DNA of 64,000 nucleotides, taken from NCBI GenBank assembly GCA_963841965.1, contig CAWJES010000001.1:444822-508821 (forward strand), given 5' to 3'. The stretch is from Palsa-459 sp963841965 (GTDB lineage: Bacteria > Actinomycetota > Acidimicrobiia > Acidimicrobiales > RAAP-2). The number at the start of each line of letters is the position of its first letter. Positions within the stretch are counted from its first letter, which is position 1. Positions 27,676 to 36,391 of the stretch are shown one piece after another. A program made the translations under genes and the position numbers. The notes under the pieces are model-generated. The model saw only the letters and a program-made list of their open reading frames with translations. It made no database searches and had not been told where the DNA came from.

Positions 27676-27750
27676 AGGGATGAAATCCTAGCCGATCGGG
27701 GTCGCCCCATCAGCGCAGCACCGCGCACGCGGCAGCGGCGCGCATGGGAC

Positions 27751-27779
27751 TTGCGCCGGGCCGCGCCAGCAGCCATCAT
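27751..27779 (+). promoter_or_regulatory. Promoter upstream of the SAM riboswitch
   Basis: TTGCGC at 27751-27756 and CATCAT at 27774-27779 are spaced by 17 nt. Transcription would start at about 27785, the first base of helix P1. Confidence 0.5.
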
Positions 27780-27784
27780 GGTCG

Positions 27785-27871
27785 CTTCATCAAGAGCGAC
27801 TGAGGGACGGGCCCTGAGACGTCGCGGCAACCAGCTCCACGGAGCCAGGTGCCAATGCCCGAACGATGAGG
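27785..27871 (+). promoter_or_regulatory. SAM-I (S-box) riboswitch controlling thrC and a sulfur-carrier gene
   Basis: All core S-box elements are present in order: AUCAAGAG (27789-27796), UGAGGGAC (27801-27808), GGCCC (27810-27814), CGGCAACC (27825-27832), a GCUCC-AC-GGAGC hairpin (27834-27845) and GGUGCCAAU (27848-27856). P2 is GCGAC (27796-27800) with GUCGC (27821-27825). P1 is CUUCAUC (27785-27791) with GAUGAGG (27865-27871). The 3' strand of P1 contains the AGG of the Shine-Dalgarno AGGAG (27869-27873), and no terminator follows. SAM binding should therefore block ribosome access directly. Confidence 0.93.
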
Positions 27872-27878
27872 AGAGACC

Positions 27879-29147
27879 ATGGAACAGGCATTGACGCTTC
27901 GCTGCCGCGAATGCGGACGCGAATTCGAACCCCTCGCGCTGCACGTCTGCGACTTTTGCTTCGGACCGCTCGAGGTCGCCTACGACTACGAGGCGATCGC
28001 GAGCAGGGTCAGCCGCGCCTCGATCGAGGCGGGGCCGACGAGCATCTGGCGCTATCGCGACCTGCTGCCGGTTGCTGACGAGCACCCGGTCGACCTGGGT
28101 GCCGGGTTCACGCCGCTCGTGCGCGCCGATCGGCTCGGCGCCCACCTGGGGCTGCGGGACCTGTGGATCAAGAACGACACGCTGAACCCCACGGGCTCGT
28201 TCAAGGACCGGGTCGTCTCGGTCGCGCTCACCAAGGCCCGCCAGCTCGGCTTCAAGGTGGCGGCCTGTGCGTCGACCGGCAACCTCGCCAGCTCCGTGGC
28301 CGCGCACGCCGCCAAGGCGGGCATGGAGTCCGTGGTGCTCGTCCCGAGCAACCTCGAGAGCGCCAAGGTGATGATGGCCTCGGTCTACGGGGGAACCGTC
28401 GTCGCGGTCGAGGGCTCCTACGACGACGTCAACCGGCTGTGCGCCGAGCTCACGAGCGAGCATCCGTCCTGGGCCTTCGTGAACGTGAATGTCCGCTCCT
28501 ACTACGCCGAGGGCTCCAAGACGCTGGCGTTCGAGGTCGCCGAGCAGCTCGGATGGACCGCGCCCGACCACGTGGTCGTCCCCATCGCGTCGGGGAGCCA
28601 GCTCACGAAGATCCACAAGGGGTTCCGAGAGCTCGGGCTCGTCGGCCTCGTCGACGGCACCGACCGGGTCCGGATCTCGGGGGCCCAGGCGCTCGGATGC
28701 TCCCCCGTCGCCACCGCCTTCGCCGAAGGCACCGACATCGTCCGCCCCGTCAAGCCCGACACGATCGCGAAGTCGCTCGCGATCGGGAACCCCGCCGACG
28801 GCTACTACGCGCTCAAGGTGATCGCCGAGACGGGTGGCGGGTGTGCGGCAGTCGCCGACGACGAGATCCTCGAGGGGATCGCGCTCCTGGCGCGCACCGA
28901 GGGCATCTTCGCCGAGACCGCCGGTGGGGTCACCATCGCCTCGCTCGCGAGGCTGGTCGCCGACGGCACCATCCGTCCCGACGAGCGCGTCGTCGCCATG
29001 GTCACCGGGCATGGCTTGAAGACCATCGAGGCGATGGGGGACGTCGCCGGCCCGTCCGCCACCATCGCGGCCACCCTCGACGCATTCGATGCAGCCATAC
29101 AGGTCGAGGGCGACCTCATCGCCACAGCACCGAGGGAGCACTCGTGA
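27879..29147 (+). CDS. thrC: Threonine synthase-like PLP enzyme under SAM control
   Basis: Fold-type II PLP enzyme. The 422-residue product has an N-terminal zinc ribbon (C9, C12, C24, C27), the PLP lysine K109 in NPTGSFKDR, the substrate loop CASTGNLASSVAAHAAKAG and GSGSQLTK-like phosphate-binding sequence (ASGSQLTK). It is closest to zinc-ribbon threonine synthases, which convert O-phosphohomoserine to threonine. A SAM riboswitch upstream and a coupled ubiquitin-like sulfur carrier downstream are not expected for threonine synthesis. They suggest homocysteine formation from O-phosphohomoserine and a protein thiocarboxylate, by analogy with CysM/CysO. That function is inference; plain threonine synthase remains possible. 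Confidence 0.85.
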   Translation: MEQALTLRCRECGREFEPLALHVCDFCFGPLEVAYDYEAIASRVSRASIEAGPTSIWRYRDLLPVADEHPVDLGAGFTPLVRADRLGAHLGLRDLWIKNDTLNPTGSFKDRVVSVALTKARQLGFKVAACASTGNLASSVAAHAAKAGMESVVLVPSNLESAKVMMASVYGGTVVAVEGSYDDVNRLCAELTSEHPSWAFVNVNVRSYYAEGSKTLAFEVAEQLGWTAPDHVVVPIASGSQLTKIHKGFRELGLVGLVDGTDRVRISGAQALGCSPVATAFAEGTDIVRPVKPDTIAKSLAIGNPADGYYALKVIAETGGGCAAVADDEILEGIALLARTEGIFAETAGGVTIASLARLVADGTIRPDERVVAMVTGHGLKTIEAMGDVAGPSATIAATLDAFDAAIQVEGDLIATAPREHS

Positions 29148-29419
29148 CCGCACTCATACGCATCCCCGGCCAGCTCCGCAGCCTGACTGCGGGCGCCAGC
29201 GAGGTCCCCGTCGACGCCGCGACGGTAGGCGATGCCCTTCGGGCCCTGGACGCCGGGCATCCGGGGTTCGGCGAGCGCCTCTTCGACGACCAGGGCAACC
29301 TGCGCCGCTTCGTCAACGTCTTCCTCGCCGAGGAGGACATCCGCTTCCTGCAGGGCCTCGACACCCAGGTCGAGGCGGGCCAGACGATCTCGATCATCCC
29401 CGCGGTCGCCGGCGGCTGA
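29144..29419 (+). CDS. ThiS/MoaD-family ubiquitin-like sulfur carrier
   Basis: A 91-residue beta-grasp protein ending in a free diglycine (IIPAVAGG), the site that is adenylated and turned into a thiocarboxylate. Its core has MoaD-type features: RIPGQLRSL, VGDALRALDAGHPGFGERL, RRFVNVFLAEEDIRFLQGLD. GTG at 29144 overlaps the thrC stop as GTGA with GGGAG just upstream, so the two proteins are made together. No E1-like MoeB/ThiF or JAMM protease gene is in the window. With GG already at its C-terminus it needs no protease. It is probably the sulfur donor partner of the thrC product. Confidence 0.88.
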   Translation: MTALIRIPGQLRSLTAGASEVPVDAATVGDALRALDAGHPGFGERLFDDQGNLRRFVNVFLAEEDIRFLQGLDTQVEAGQTISIIPAVAGG

Positions 29420-29435
29420 GGCAGCGCCGGCAGGG

Positions 29436-30266
29436 CTACTCCCCCACAGGGATGACCGCCTTCTGGCCCGCGGTGCGGCCCGTGCCCTGGCCGCTCGAGA
29501 TGCGCGCTGCGTAGGCGATCGGCACGATCGTGAGCAGCAGGACGCCGACGACCACGGCGTTGACCTCCGGCAGCTGCTGGCCGAGGCGGATCGCGCCGAA
29601 GATCCACAGCGGCAGCGTGTTCTGGGCGCCGGCCGTGAACGTAGTCACGATGACCTCGTCGAAGCTCAGCGCGAAGGCGAGCAGGGCGCCCGCGATGATC
29701 GCCGTCGAGAGCATCGGCAGCGTCACGAGCCGGAACGTCTGCAACGGGCTCGCCCCGAGGTCGGCCGACGCCTCGAGCAGCGAGGTCGACGTTCTGCGCA
29801 GCCGCGCCACCACGTTGTTGAACACCACGACGATGCAGAAGGTCGCGTGCCCGATGATGATCGTGTAGATCGAGAACTGGATGCCGACGAGGTTGAACGC
29901 CGACTGCAGGGCAAGGCCGGTGACGATCCCGGGCAGCGCGATCGGCAGCACGAGCAGGAGCGACAGCGCGTCGCGCCCGAAGAACCGGAACCGGTGGATC
30001 CCGAAGGCGACGAGCGTTCCGAGCACGAGGGCGATCAACGTGGCGAGCACCCCGGCCTTCACGCTCAGCCAGAGCGCGCTGCGCACCGCCGGGTCGTTCC
30101 ACGCGACCGAGAACCAGTGGGTCGTCCAGTGCTGGATCGGGAAGGTCTGGACGTTCGAGGCGTCGAAGGCGAACAGGACGATGACGAGGAGCGGCACGAG
30201 CAGGAACGCCACGACGAGCAGCGAGAACGCGAAGAGGGCCCCCCTGGTGAGCCCAGACAGCCTCAT
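29436..30266 (-). CDS. potC: Spermidine/putrescine ABC transporter permease PotC
   Basis: The 276-residue product has six predicted membrane segments. The EAA loop (SLLEASADLGASPLQTFRLVTLP) contacts the ATPase. Family features match PotC (FFGRDALSLLLVLPIALPGI). It starts in an ATGA overlap with potB. It is the last gene of the potA-D-B-C operon and converges with the sulfur-carrier gene 16 nt away. Confidence 0.9.
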   Translation of the reverse strand: MRLSGLTRGALFAFSLLVVAFLLVPLLVIVLFAFDASNVQTFPIQHWTTHWFSVAWNDPAVRSALWLSVKAGVLATLIALVLGTLVAFGIHRFRFFGRDALSLLLVLPIALPGIVTGLALQSAFNLVGIQFSIYTIIIGHATFCIVVVFNNVVARLRRTSTSLLEASADLGASPLQTFRLVTLPMLSTAIIAGALLAFALSFDEVIVTTFTAGAQNTLPLWIFGAIRLGQQLPEVNAVVVGVLLLTIVPIAYAARISSGQGTGRTAGQKAVIPVGE

Positions 30267-31155
30267 AGGGCCTCGAACGCCCCGGCGAGCCGGGCGAGGA
30301 AGAGGTACACCGCCATGATCGCGATCGAGACGAAGGCGAGCGCCGCGGCGAAGGGGAGGTCGCCCCCGTTGAGCGCGCTGTCGTAGATCGCGTTGCCGAT
30401 GAAGTTCGAGTTCGACCCGCCGATCAGCAGCGGAGTGATGAAGTCACCGAGGGTCAGCGAGAACGTGAAGATGGATCCCGCGACGATGCCTGGGAGGACC
30501 ATCGGGAACAGGACCCGCCGGAAGGTCGACCACGATCCGGCGCCGAGGTCGGAGGACGCCTCGAGCAGCGAGTCGGGCACCCGCTCGAACGCCCCGTAGA
30601 TGGGGACGATCATGAACGGGAGCCACAGGTAGCAGAAGACGATCCACATCGCGGTGTTGGTGTACGCGAGGTGCGAGATCGGGAGCCCGAGGTGCTTCTC
30701 AACCTCGGGCAGGACACCCTTGTTCGACAGGATGTTGATCCAGGCGTACACGCGCGCGAGATAGCTCGCCCACAGCGGGAGCAGCACGAGCGCCAGAAGC
30801 GCCTGGCGCCGGTGCGGCGACTTGCCACCTTGGCGAGGAAGAAGGCGAACGGCAGGGCGACCACGGCATCGGTGACGGTGACCAGGACCGCCATCACGAG
30901 GGTCCGCCAGATGATCTGGCGATAGACGGACTGCGTGAAGATCTGGGAGAAGTTGGACCATGTCCAGTTGTAGACGATGTTTCCGGTGAGCGAGTTGACC
31001 GTGAAGAACGCCGTGATCAGCATCGCGACGAGCGATGCCAGGTAGATCACGAGGAACCATGCGAGGGGCGGGGACAAGGTGAGGGCGCCACGCAGCCAGG
31101 GGCGGCGCCAGAGCGCCGCCCCTGCCCGCTGGCGGGTCCTCGTGATGACCGACAC
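30263..31155 (-). CDS. potB: Spermidine/putrescine ABC transporter permease PotB, one frameshift
   Basis: Permease partner of PotC. It reads MSVITRTRQRAGAALWRRPW through PFAFFLAKVA in one frame and KSPHRRQALLALVLLPLWAS to the end in another. The second part includes the EAA loop (LLEASSDLGAGSWSTFRRVL). One missing base near 30822-30830 reconciles them to 297 residues with six membrane segments. All motifs are intact, so I treat it as a functional gene with a likely sequence error. The stop overlaps potC by 4 nt. Confidence 0.85.
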
Positions 31156-31164
31156 GAGCGTCGA

Positions 31165-32370
31165 CTAGCCCAGGATCTGCGTCCAGGCCTGTTGCCACTG
31201 CGTGAAGTCGACACAGTCGTTCTGGCCGTTGTCGCAGGTCGACAGCGGGGTCTTCCAGAACTTGATGGTGGAGAAGTAGGACGCCGGCGCGTTCGCGTGG
31301 TACGCGGCGCAGCCGCCCTTCTGCAGCTGGTTCATGATGGCGCACGCCTGGGTGTTGGCGGGCGTCTCGCCGAAGTAGATGGCCTCCTCGGCCTGGACCT
31401 TGGGGGTCGTGACCCACTGCATCCACTTGTAGGCGCAGTTCGGGTGCGGCGCGTTCGTCGCGAGCAGCCACGTGTCGGCCCAGCCGGTCGCACCCTCACT
31501 CGGGATGGTGTCGGCGACCTTCGCGCCCGCCGCCACGAGCGTGTTCGTCTGGTACGGCCACGCCGCACCGACGACCGCCTCGCCGTTCTGGAACAGCGAG
31601 ATCTCCTGGCTGGCCAGGTCCCAGTACTTCTTGATCAGCGGGTGCTCGGCCTTCAGCAGGCTGACCGCCGCATTGAACTGCGTCTGGGTGAGCTCGTAGG
31701 GATCCGTGATCTTGAGGCTCGGCTTGGACTTCGAGAGGTACAGGGCGGCATCGGCGATCTGGATCGGGTTGTCCGGGATCGTGATCTCGTTCTTGTACTT
31801 CGAGTTGTAGAGCACCGACCAGGACGTCGGGGCCTTGGGGAACGTCTTCGTCGAGTAGAGCAGCACGTTCGGGCCGAACTCGTAGCTCACGCCGTAGTGG
31901 ACGCCGTTGATCGTGTTGAAGGACGGCGCCTGCAGGAACGGGTGGAACTGCTTCCACGACGGGATGAGGCTGATGTTGACGGGCTTGACGTCGCCGCCGT
32001 AGATGAGCCGCAGGTCCGCGTCGCCCGAGGCCGAGACGAGGTCGTACTGGTGGCCACCACCGTTCTTCATCAGTGAGACCATCTCGCTCGAGGAGCCTGC
32101 GTACTGGACGTTGACGCGGCAGCCCGTCGTCTTGGTGAACGGGGTCACCCATTGGGGCTGGGCGTAGCCCTCCCATGCGATCAGGTTGAGGGTCCCCTCG
32201 CCCTTGCCGACCGACTGCAGCGGCTTCATGCCCTGGGTCGGTGGCACCATCGAGGAACCCTTCGAAGACGCGCCCGCCGAGCCGCCGAGGGCAGCCGGCA
32301 GCGTGCCGAGGGCGAGGACCAGTGCCACGGCCCCGCCAGCGGCGAGTCGCCGGAAGTGTGTGTTGCTCAT
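31165..32370 (-). CDS. potD: Polyamine ABC transporter substrate-binding protein PotD
   Basis: Periplasmic-type binding protein of 401 residues with an N-terminal Sec signal (residues 1-30, hydrophobic AVALVLALGTLPAALGG). There is no lipobox cysteine, unusual for a monoderm. The mature part is a type II binding fold (LNLIAWEGYAQPQWVTPFTK, SASGDADLRLIYGGDV). Four cysteines near the C-terminus could form disulfides. The ligand could be spermidine, putrescine or another amine. ATG at 32370 overlaps the potA stop as ATGA. Confidence 0.88.
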   Translation of the reverse strand: MSNTHFRRLAAGGAVALVLALGTLPAALGGSAGASSKGSSMVPPTQGMKPLQSVGKGEGTLNLIAWEGYAQPQWVTPFTKTTGCRVNVQYAGSSSEMVSLMKNGGGHQYDLVSASGDADLRLIYGGDVKPVNISLIPSWKQFHPFLQAPSFNTINGVHYGVSYEFGPNVLLYSTKTFPKAPTSWSVLYNSKYKNEITIPDNPIQIADAALYLSKSKPSLKITDPYELTQTQFNAAVSLLKAEHPLIKKYWDLASQEISLFQNGEAVVGAAWPYQTNTLVAAGAKVADTIPSEGATGWADTWLLATNAPHPNCAYKWMQWVTTPKVQAEEAIYFGETPANTQACAIMNQLQKGGCAAYHANAPASYFSTIKFWKTPLSTCDNGQNDCVDFTQWQQAWTQILG

Positions 32371-33470
32371 TGTGCTCCTTTGTCTGTCGGTCCAACCTGG
32401 ACTTCAGGATCGGACGTGTCCTCAAGAGGGAAGGCGTCGTCGAGGCTCCATGAGACGGCCACCGCGCTGCCGGGCTGCGGCGCCACCGTCCCCGCACCGC
32501 TCGACCGGTTCTGGCGCACCGCGGTGATCGTCGAGCCGTCGGCGAGCTCCACGGTGAACCGTGTGACCATGCCGAGGTACGCGACGTCGACGATCGTGCC
32601 CACCGAGCCGGTGCGACCCGCGGGGACCGCGCCCTCGGTGAGCTCGACCTTCTCGGGCCGCAGAACGGCGCGGCCGTGCGGGGTCTCGATGACGTTGGAG
32701 GTGCCGACGAATGAGGCTACGAACTCGGTCGCCGGGGTCTCGTAGACCTGCGCGGGCGGCCCCAGCTGCTCGATCCGGCCGTCGCGGAACACCGCGACGC
32801 GGTCGCTCATCGTGAGGGCCTCCTCCTGATCGTGCGTCACGTAGATGAACGTGATGCCGATCTGGCGCTGGATGCGCTTCAGCTCGACCTGCATCTCCTG
32901 GCGCAGCTTGAGGTCAAGCGCCCCGAGCGGCTCGTCCAGGAGAAGCACCTCGGGCTCGTTCACGATGGCCCGCGCGAGCGCCACCCGCTGGCGCTGCCCG
33001 CCGGACAGCTGGGAGGGCTTGCGGTGCCCGAGCTCGGTCATCTGCACCATGTCGAGGGCGGCCTCGACGCGTTTGGCTCGCTCGGCGCGGGGGATCCTGC
33101 GCACCCGCATCCCGTAGGCGACGTTGTCAGCCACGGTGAAGTGCGGGAACAGCGCGTAGTCCTGGAAGACGGTGTTCACGCCCCGCTGGTTCGGGGGCAG
33201 TCCGGTGACGTCGCTGCCGCGCAGCGAGATGGTCCCCTCGTCGGGGCGCTCGAACCCTGCGATGAGCCGGAGCAGCGTGGTCTTGCCGGACCCAGAGGGT
33301 CCAAGCATCGTGAAGAACTCGCCGCGCGCGACGTCGAGGTCGACTCCGTCCACGGCCGCATGGCTGCCGAACCGCTTGACGACCCCGCGCAGCGCGATGC
33401 CGTCGGCGAGCGCCGTCCGGCTCCCGATCGACGTCGTCAATCCGGGCACACTCCCCTTGTCCTCCCCCAT
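32367..33470 (-). CDS. potA: Polyamine ABC transporter ATPase PotA
   Basis: The 367-residue product has Walker A LGPSGSGKTTLL, Q-loop, signature LSGGQRQRVALARAI, Walker B LLLDEPLGALD and a C-terminal TOBE domain (HGRAVLRPEKVEL). ATG at 33470 is preferred: AGGTGG is just upstream and TAGTCT lies 11 nt before it. A longer reading to 33560 lacks these. It is the first gene of potADBC. Confidence 0.92.
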   Translation of the reverse strand: MGEDKGSVPGLTTSIGSRTALADGIALRGVVKRFGSHAAVDGVDLDVARGEFFTMLGPSGSGKTTLLRLIAGFERPDEGTISLRGSDVTGLPPNQRGVNTVFQDYALFPHFTVADNVAYGMRVRRIPRAERAKRVEAALDMVQMTELGHRKPSQLSGGQRQRVALARAIVNEPEVLLLDEPLGALDLKLRQEMQVELKRIQRQIGITFIYVTHDQEEALTMSDRVAVFRDGRIEQLGPPAQVYETPATEFVASFVGTSNVIETPHGRAVLRPEKVELTEGAVPAGRTGSVGTIVDVAYLGMVTRFTVELADGSTITAVRQNRSSGAGTVAPQPGSAVAVSWSLDDAFPLEDTSDPEVQVGPTDKGAQ

Positions 33471-33591
33471 GCCACCTGCGCAGACTAGGTCGCCCGCAGG
33501 TCGCCCGACGAGCCATTCTTCACGTCGCCCGTCGGCGCACGCGGGAGGAATCTTCATCATCGGACAGGTCGGCTCGCGGGATCTCGAGACC

Positions 33592-33597
33592 TAGGCT
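33592..33597 (+). promoter_or_regulatory. -10 box for leaderless thioesterase gene
   Basis: TAGGCT, 7 nt before ATG 33605. No Shine-Dalgarno is present. Confidence 0.45.
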
Positions 33598-33604
33598 CGT
33601 CGCG

Positions 33605-34429
33605 ATGGAGCCGTGGCTCTTCGACGTGGCGGATGCGGGGAACTTCGTTCCGACGCCGTATGCGCAGGGGCCCTGGTCCCCCGGCGTCCTCCACGGCGGG
33701 CCCGTGGGTGCCTTGCTCGCTCGGTGCTGCAGGGCGGCGCTTCCGGGGGACGGCTGGTTTCCCGCGCGCATCACCATCGACCTCGTCAGGCCGGTGCCCA
33801 TGGCGCCGCTCTCGGTGACCACTGCCATCCTGCGCGAGGGCAGGAAGGCCTCGCTCGTCTCAGCGGAGTGCCGGGCCGAGGGTGCGCTCGTCGCCCGTGC
33901 CTCGCTCCAGCTGATCGCCGATGATGCTGTCCCCGTCCCGCGCGACCTCCCCGCGCGCCAGTGGTCGCGCGACGCTCCGCCTCCGGCGCCCGAGACGCTC
34001 TCCGAGGCCTCGGTCGGCGCGCAGATCCCCTGGGTCGCGTTCCACGCCGCATCCGTGGAGCACCGAACAGACGTCGACCCGCTCACGGAGCTCGGACGCG
34101 GCACCGACTGGATCCGGGTGCGCGCTGACCTGTTCGAGGGCGAGGCCCTCGACCCGTTCGGCCGCGTCGTCTGCGCCGCGGACCTGACGAACGCGGTCGG
34201 CGCGTCCGTGCCCTTCGAGGACTTCGCCTACCCCAACGCGGATGTGACGATCAACGTGTTCCGGCTTCCCGAGGACGAATGGGTGCACGTCGACGCGGTC
34301 ATGCGGGCATCGGACCGCAGCGTCGGCCTCGCTGAGTCCGTGCTGTCCGACCGCCTCGGCGTCATCGGGCACGCGACCCTGTCGCTCGTCATCGGTCGTC
34401 GGGATACCCCCGCGCGATCGTCATCGTGA
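33605..34429 (+). CDS. Acyl-CoA thioesterase-like double-hotdog protein
   Basis: A 274-residue product with the arrangement of actinobacterial TesB/4HBT_3-like proteins: an N-terminal hotdog containing GVLHGGPVGALLARCC and ITIDLVRPVPMAPL, and a second hotdog ending HVDAVMRASDRSVGLAESVL, SDRLGVIGHATLSL. It probably hydrolyses acyl-CoA; the chain length cannot be told. It stands alone between two minus-strand operons, and its 3' end overlaps the next convergent gene by 9 nt. Confidence 0.75.
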   Translation: MEPWLFDVADAGNFVPTPYAQGPWSPGVLHGGPVGALLARCCRAALPGDGWFPARITIDLVRPVPMAPLSVTTAILREGRKASLVSAECRAEGALVARASLQLIADDAVPVPRDLPARQWSRDAPPPAPETLSEASVGAQIPWVAFHAASVEHRTDVDPLTELGRGTDWIRVRADLFEGEALDPFGRVVCAADLTNAVGASVPFEDFAYPNADVTINVFRLPEDEWVHVDAVMRASDRSVGLAESVLSDRLGVIGHATLSLVIGRRDTPARSSS

Positions 34430-34729
34430 CCGCGGGTCGTAGCTGCGCGGCGGAGCGCCCTTGATGCGCGAGAGGTCGCGGCGGTGCAGGCCCCTGAGGA
34501 ACAGCAGCCAGCCGACCTCGAGCGCCGTCCACACGACGGCAGCCGCGAGGAAGGCCTCGCCCGAAACATGCCGCCCCCCATCGCCGGCATGGGTCGCGAC
34601 GTACGCGACGACCAGCACGACGAGCCATCCGAGGATGCTCGACACGTACAGGAACGTGTACGACCGGGTCGTCGCCTCCGACTCCCGCTGGTGGAGCGGC
34701 TTGGCTCCCTCGCCGCCGGTCGGCCCCAT
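34421..34729 (-). CDS. Small two-pass membrane protein, unknown function
   Basis: A 102-residue product that I do not recognise. It has two membrane segments (YVSSILGWLVVLVVAYVATH and the helix around AAAVVWTALEVGWLLFL) and a basic C-terminus (RRDLSRIKGAPPRS). It follows rng by 15 nt in the same direction, so it may be co-transcribed with it. Confidence 0.6.
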   Translation of the reverse strand: MGPTGGEGAKPLHQRESEATTRSYTFLYVSSILGWLVVLVVAYVATHAGDGGRHVSGEAFLAAAVVWTALEVGWLLFLRGLHRRDLSRIKGAPPRSYDPRSR

Positions 34730-34744
34730 GCACCGGCCGTCGGC

Positions 34745-36367
34745 TCAGAGGACCTCGGGGTCAAGGATGATCCCGCGCCCCTCGCAGACTGCGCACACCG
34801 TCGACACCGACTCGATGAGACCCTCGGAGATCCGCTTGCGCGTCATCTCGACGAGCCCGAGCTCGGAGATGTCGAAGACCTGCGTGCGCGTCTTATCCCG
34901 CGAGAGGGCGTCGCGCAGGGAGTTCGCGACCTGCTCGCGGTTCTGCTTGTTCTCCATGTCGATGAAGTCGATGACGATGATCCCCCCGATGTCGCGGAGC
35001 CGAAGCTGGCGGGCGACCTCCTCGGCCGCCTCGAGGTTGTTCCGGTAGACGGTCTCCTCGAGGTTTGTCTTGCCGACGTTCTTGCCCGTGTTGACGTCGA
35101 TGACCGTGAGCGCCTCGGTCCGCTCGATGATGAGCGATCCACCCGATGGCAGCCAGACCTTTCGATCCAGTGCCTTGTGCAGCTGCTCATGGACGAAGTA
35201 CCGCTCGAAGAGCGGCAGCTCCTCCGCCTCGGTGTCGTAGTACTCGATCCTGTCCGCGAGTTCGGGGTTGACGGCGGTGACGTAGTCGCGAACCTTCTCG
35301 AAGAGCTCGCGGTGGTCGATCAGCACGCCTCGGTAGTCGCTGTTCAGCTCCTCGCGCAGGATCCTGACGGCGAGGTCGAGGTCGCGGTAGATGAGGCGGG
35401 GCTCGTTCGAGCGGCTCGCCTGGGCCTCGATCTCGCTCCACTTGGCCACGAGGGACGCCACATCCCGGCTCAGCTCCTCGGCCGCGACGCCCTCGGCCGC
35501 TGTCCGCACGATCAGGCCGTGGCCGTCGGGGCGGATCTCATCGGTGATCTTTCGAAGCCGTCTGCGTTCGCTGTCCCCGAGCCGCTTGGAGATCCCGAAT
35601 GCGCTCGAGTTCGGCACGAGGACGACGAACCTGCCGGGGAGCGACACCTCCTGGGTGAGCCTCGCCCCCTTGGCTCCGATCGGGTTCTTCGTGACCTGGC
35701 AGATGATCGTCTGGCCGGCCTTCAGCATCTCCTCGATCCGTGGTGCGGGACCGGACTTCTGCGACTCCACGTCCTCGGAGTCGAACTGGACGTCACCGCG
35801 GTACAGGACGCCGTTCTTCGGGATGCCGATGTCGATGAACGCGGCCTCCATGCCGGGGAGCACGTTCTGGACCCGACCGACGTAGATGTTGCCGTCGATC
35901 TGGGTGGTCTCGTTGACGGCCTTGGCCACCGAGTGCTCGACGAGGTTGCGGCCCTCAAGGGTCGCGATGTGCGTGGCGCCTCCCGCGACGTGGACGCACA
36001 TGAGGTAGCGGCCCGAGACGCGCTTGCGATCCTGTCCTCCGCGCCGCCTGCGGGACCGGGTCTTCCTCGGACCCCCGTCCGAGGGCTCGGGGGCAGACGC
36101 CTCGACCGGTGCCTCGACCTGGCTGGATCGGGGCTCCTGGGAGCGGCCTCCACCGCGCTGGCCGCCTCGCCGACCACGCCCCTGCCGGGAGCGCGGCTCC
36201 CCTGCGGGGACGGCCTTCTCCGCGCCGCCCGCCGGGGGGCGGGTGTCGCCGATGCGTGGAGCCGGTCGGGTGTCGCCGACCTGGGGAACTGGTGCCGCGT
36301 GCTCAGCCGGGCCCGTGGGAACGGGTACTGGGGCGCCCGTGGGCTGGGGTCGGTCGGTGTCGTCCAT
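34745..36367 (-). CDS. rng: Ribonuclease E/G
   Basis: Endoribonuclease of rRNA and mRNA processing. The 540-residue product starts with about 115 disordered residues rich in Pro, Gly and Arg (including KTRSRRRRGGQDRKR). The S1 domain follows (NIYVGRVQNVLPGMEAAFID), then the catalytic DNase I-like domain with ALTVIDVNTGKN and IVIDFIDM, and the zinc-link CAVCEGRG at the very end. It lacks the long C-terminal scaffold of E. coli RNase E and has its disordered part at the N-terminus instead. ATG 36367 has AAGGA upstream. Confidence 0.93.
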   Translation of the reverse strand: MDDTDRPQPTGAPVPVPTGPAEHAAPVPQVGDTRPAPRIGDTRPPAGGAEKAVPAGEPRSRQGRGRRGGQRGGGRSQEPRSSQVEAPVEASAPEPSDGGPRKTRSRRRRGGQDRKRVSGRYLMCVHVAGGATHIATLEGRNLVEHSVAKAVNETTQIDGNIYVGRVQNVLPGMEAAFIDIGIPKNGVLYRGDVQFDSEDVESQKSGPAPRIEEMLKAGQTIICQVTKNPIGAKGARLTQEVSLPGRFVVLVPNSSAFGISKRLGDSERRRLRKITDEIRPDGHGLIVRTAAEGVAAEELSRDVASLVAKWSEIEAQASRSNEPRLIYRDLDLAVRILREELNSDYRGVLIDHRELFEKVRDYVTAVNPELADRIEYYDTEAEELPLFERYFVHEQLHKALDRKVWLPSGGSLIIERTEALTVIDVNTGKNVGKTNLEETVYRNNLEAAEEVARQLRLRDIGGIIVIDFIDMENKQNREQVANSLRDALSRDKTRTQVFDISELGLVEMTRKRISEGLIESVSTVCAVCEGRGIILDPEVL

Positions 36368-36391
36368 GCGAGGGGGTCCTTCTGCGAGTGG

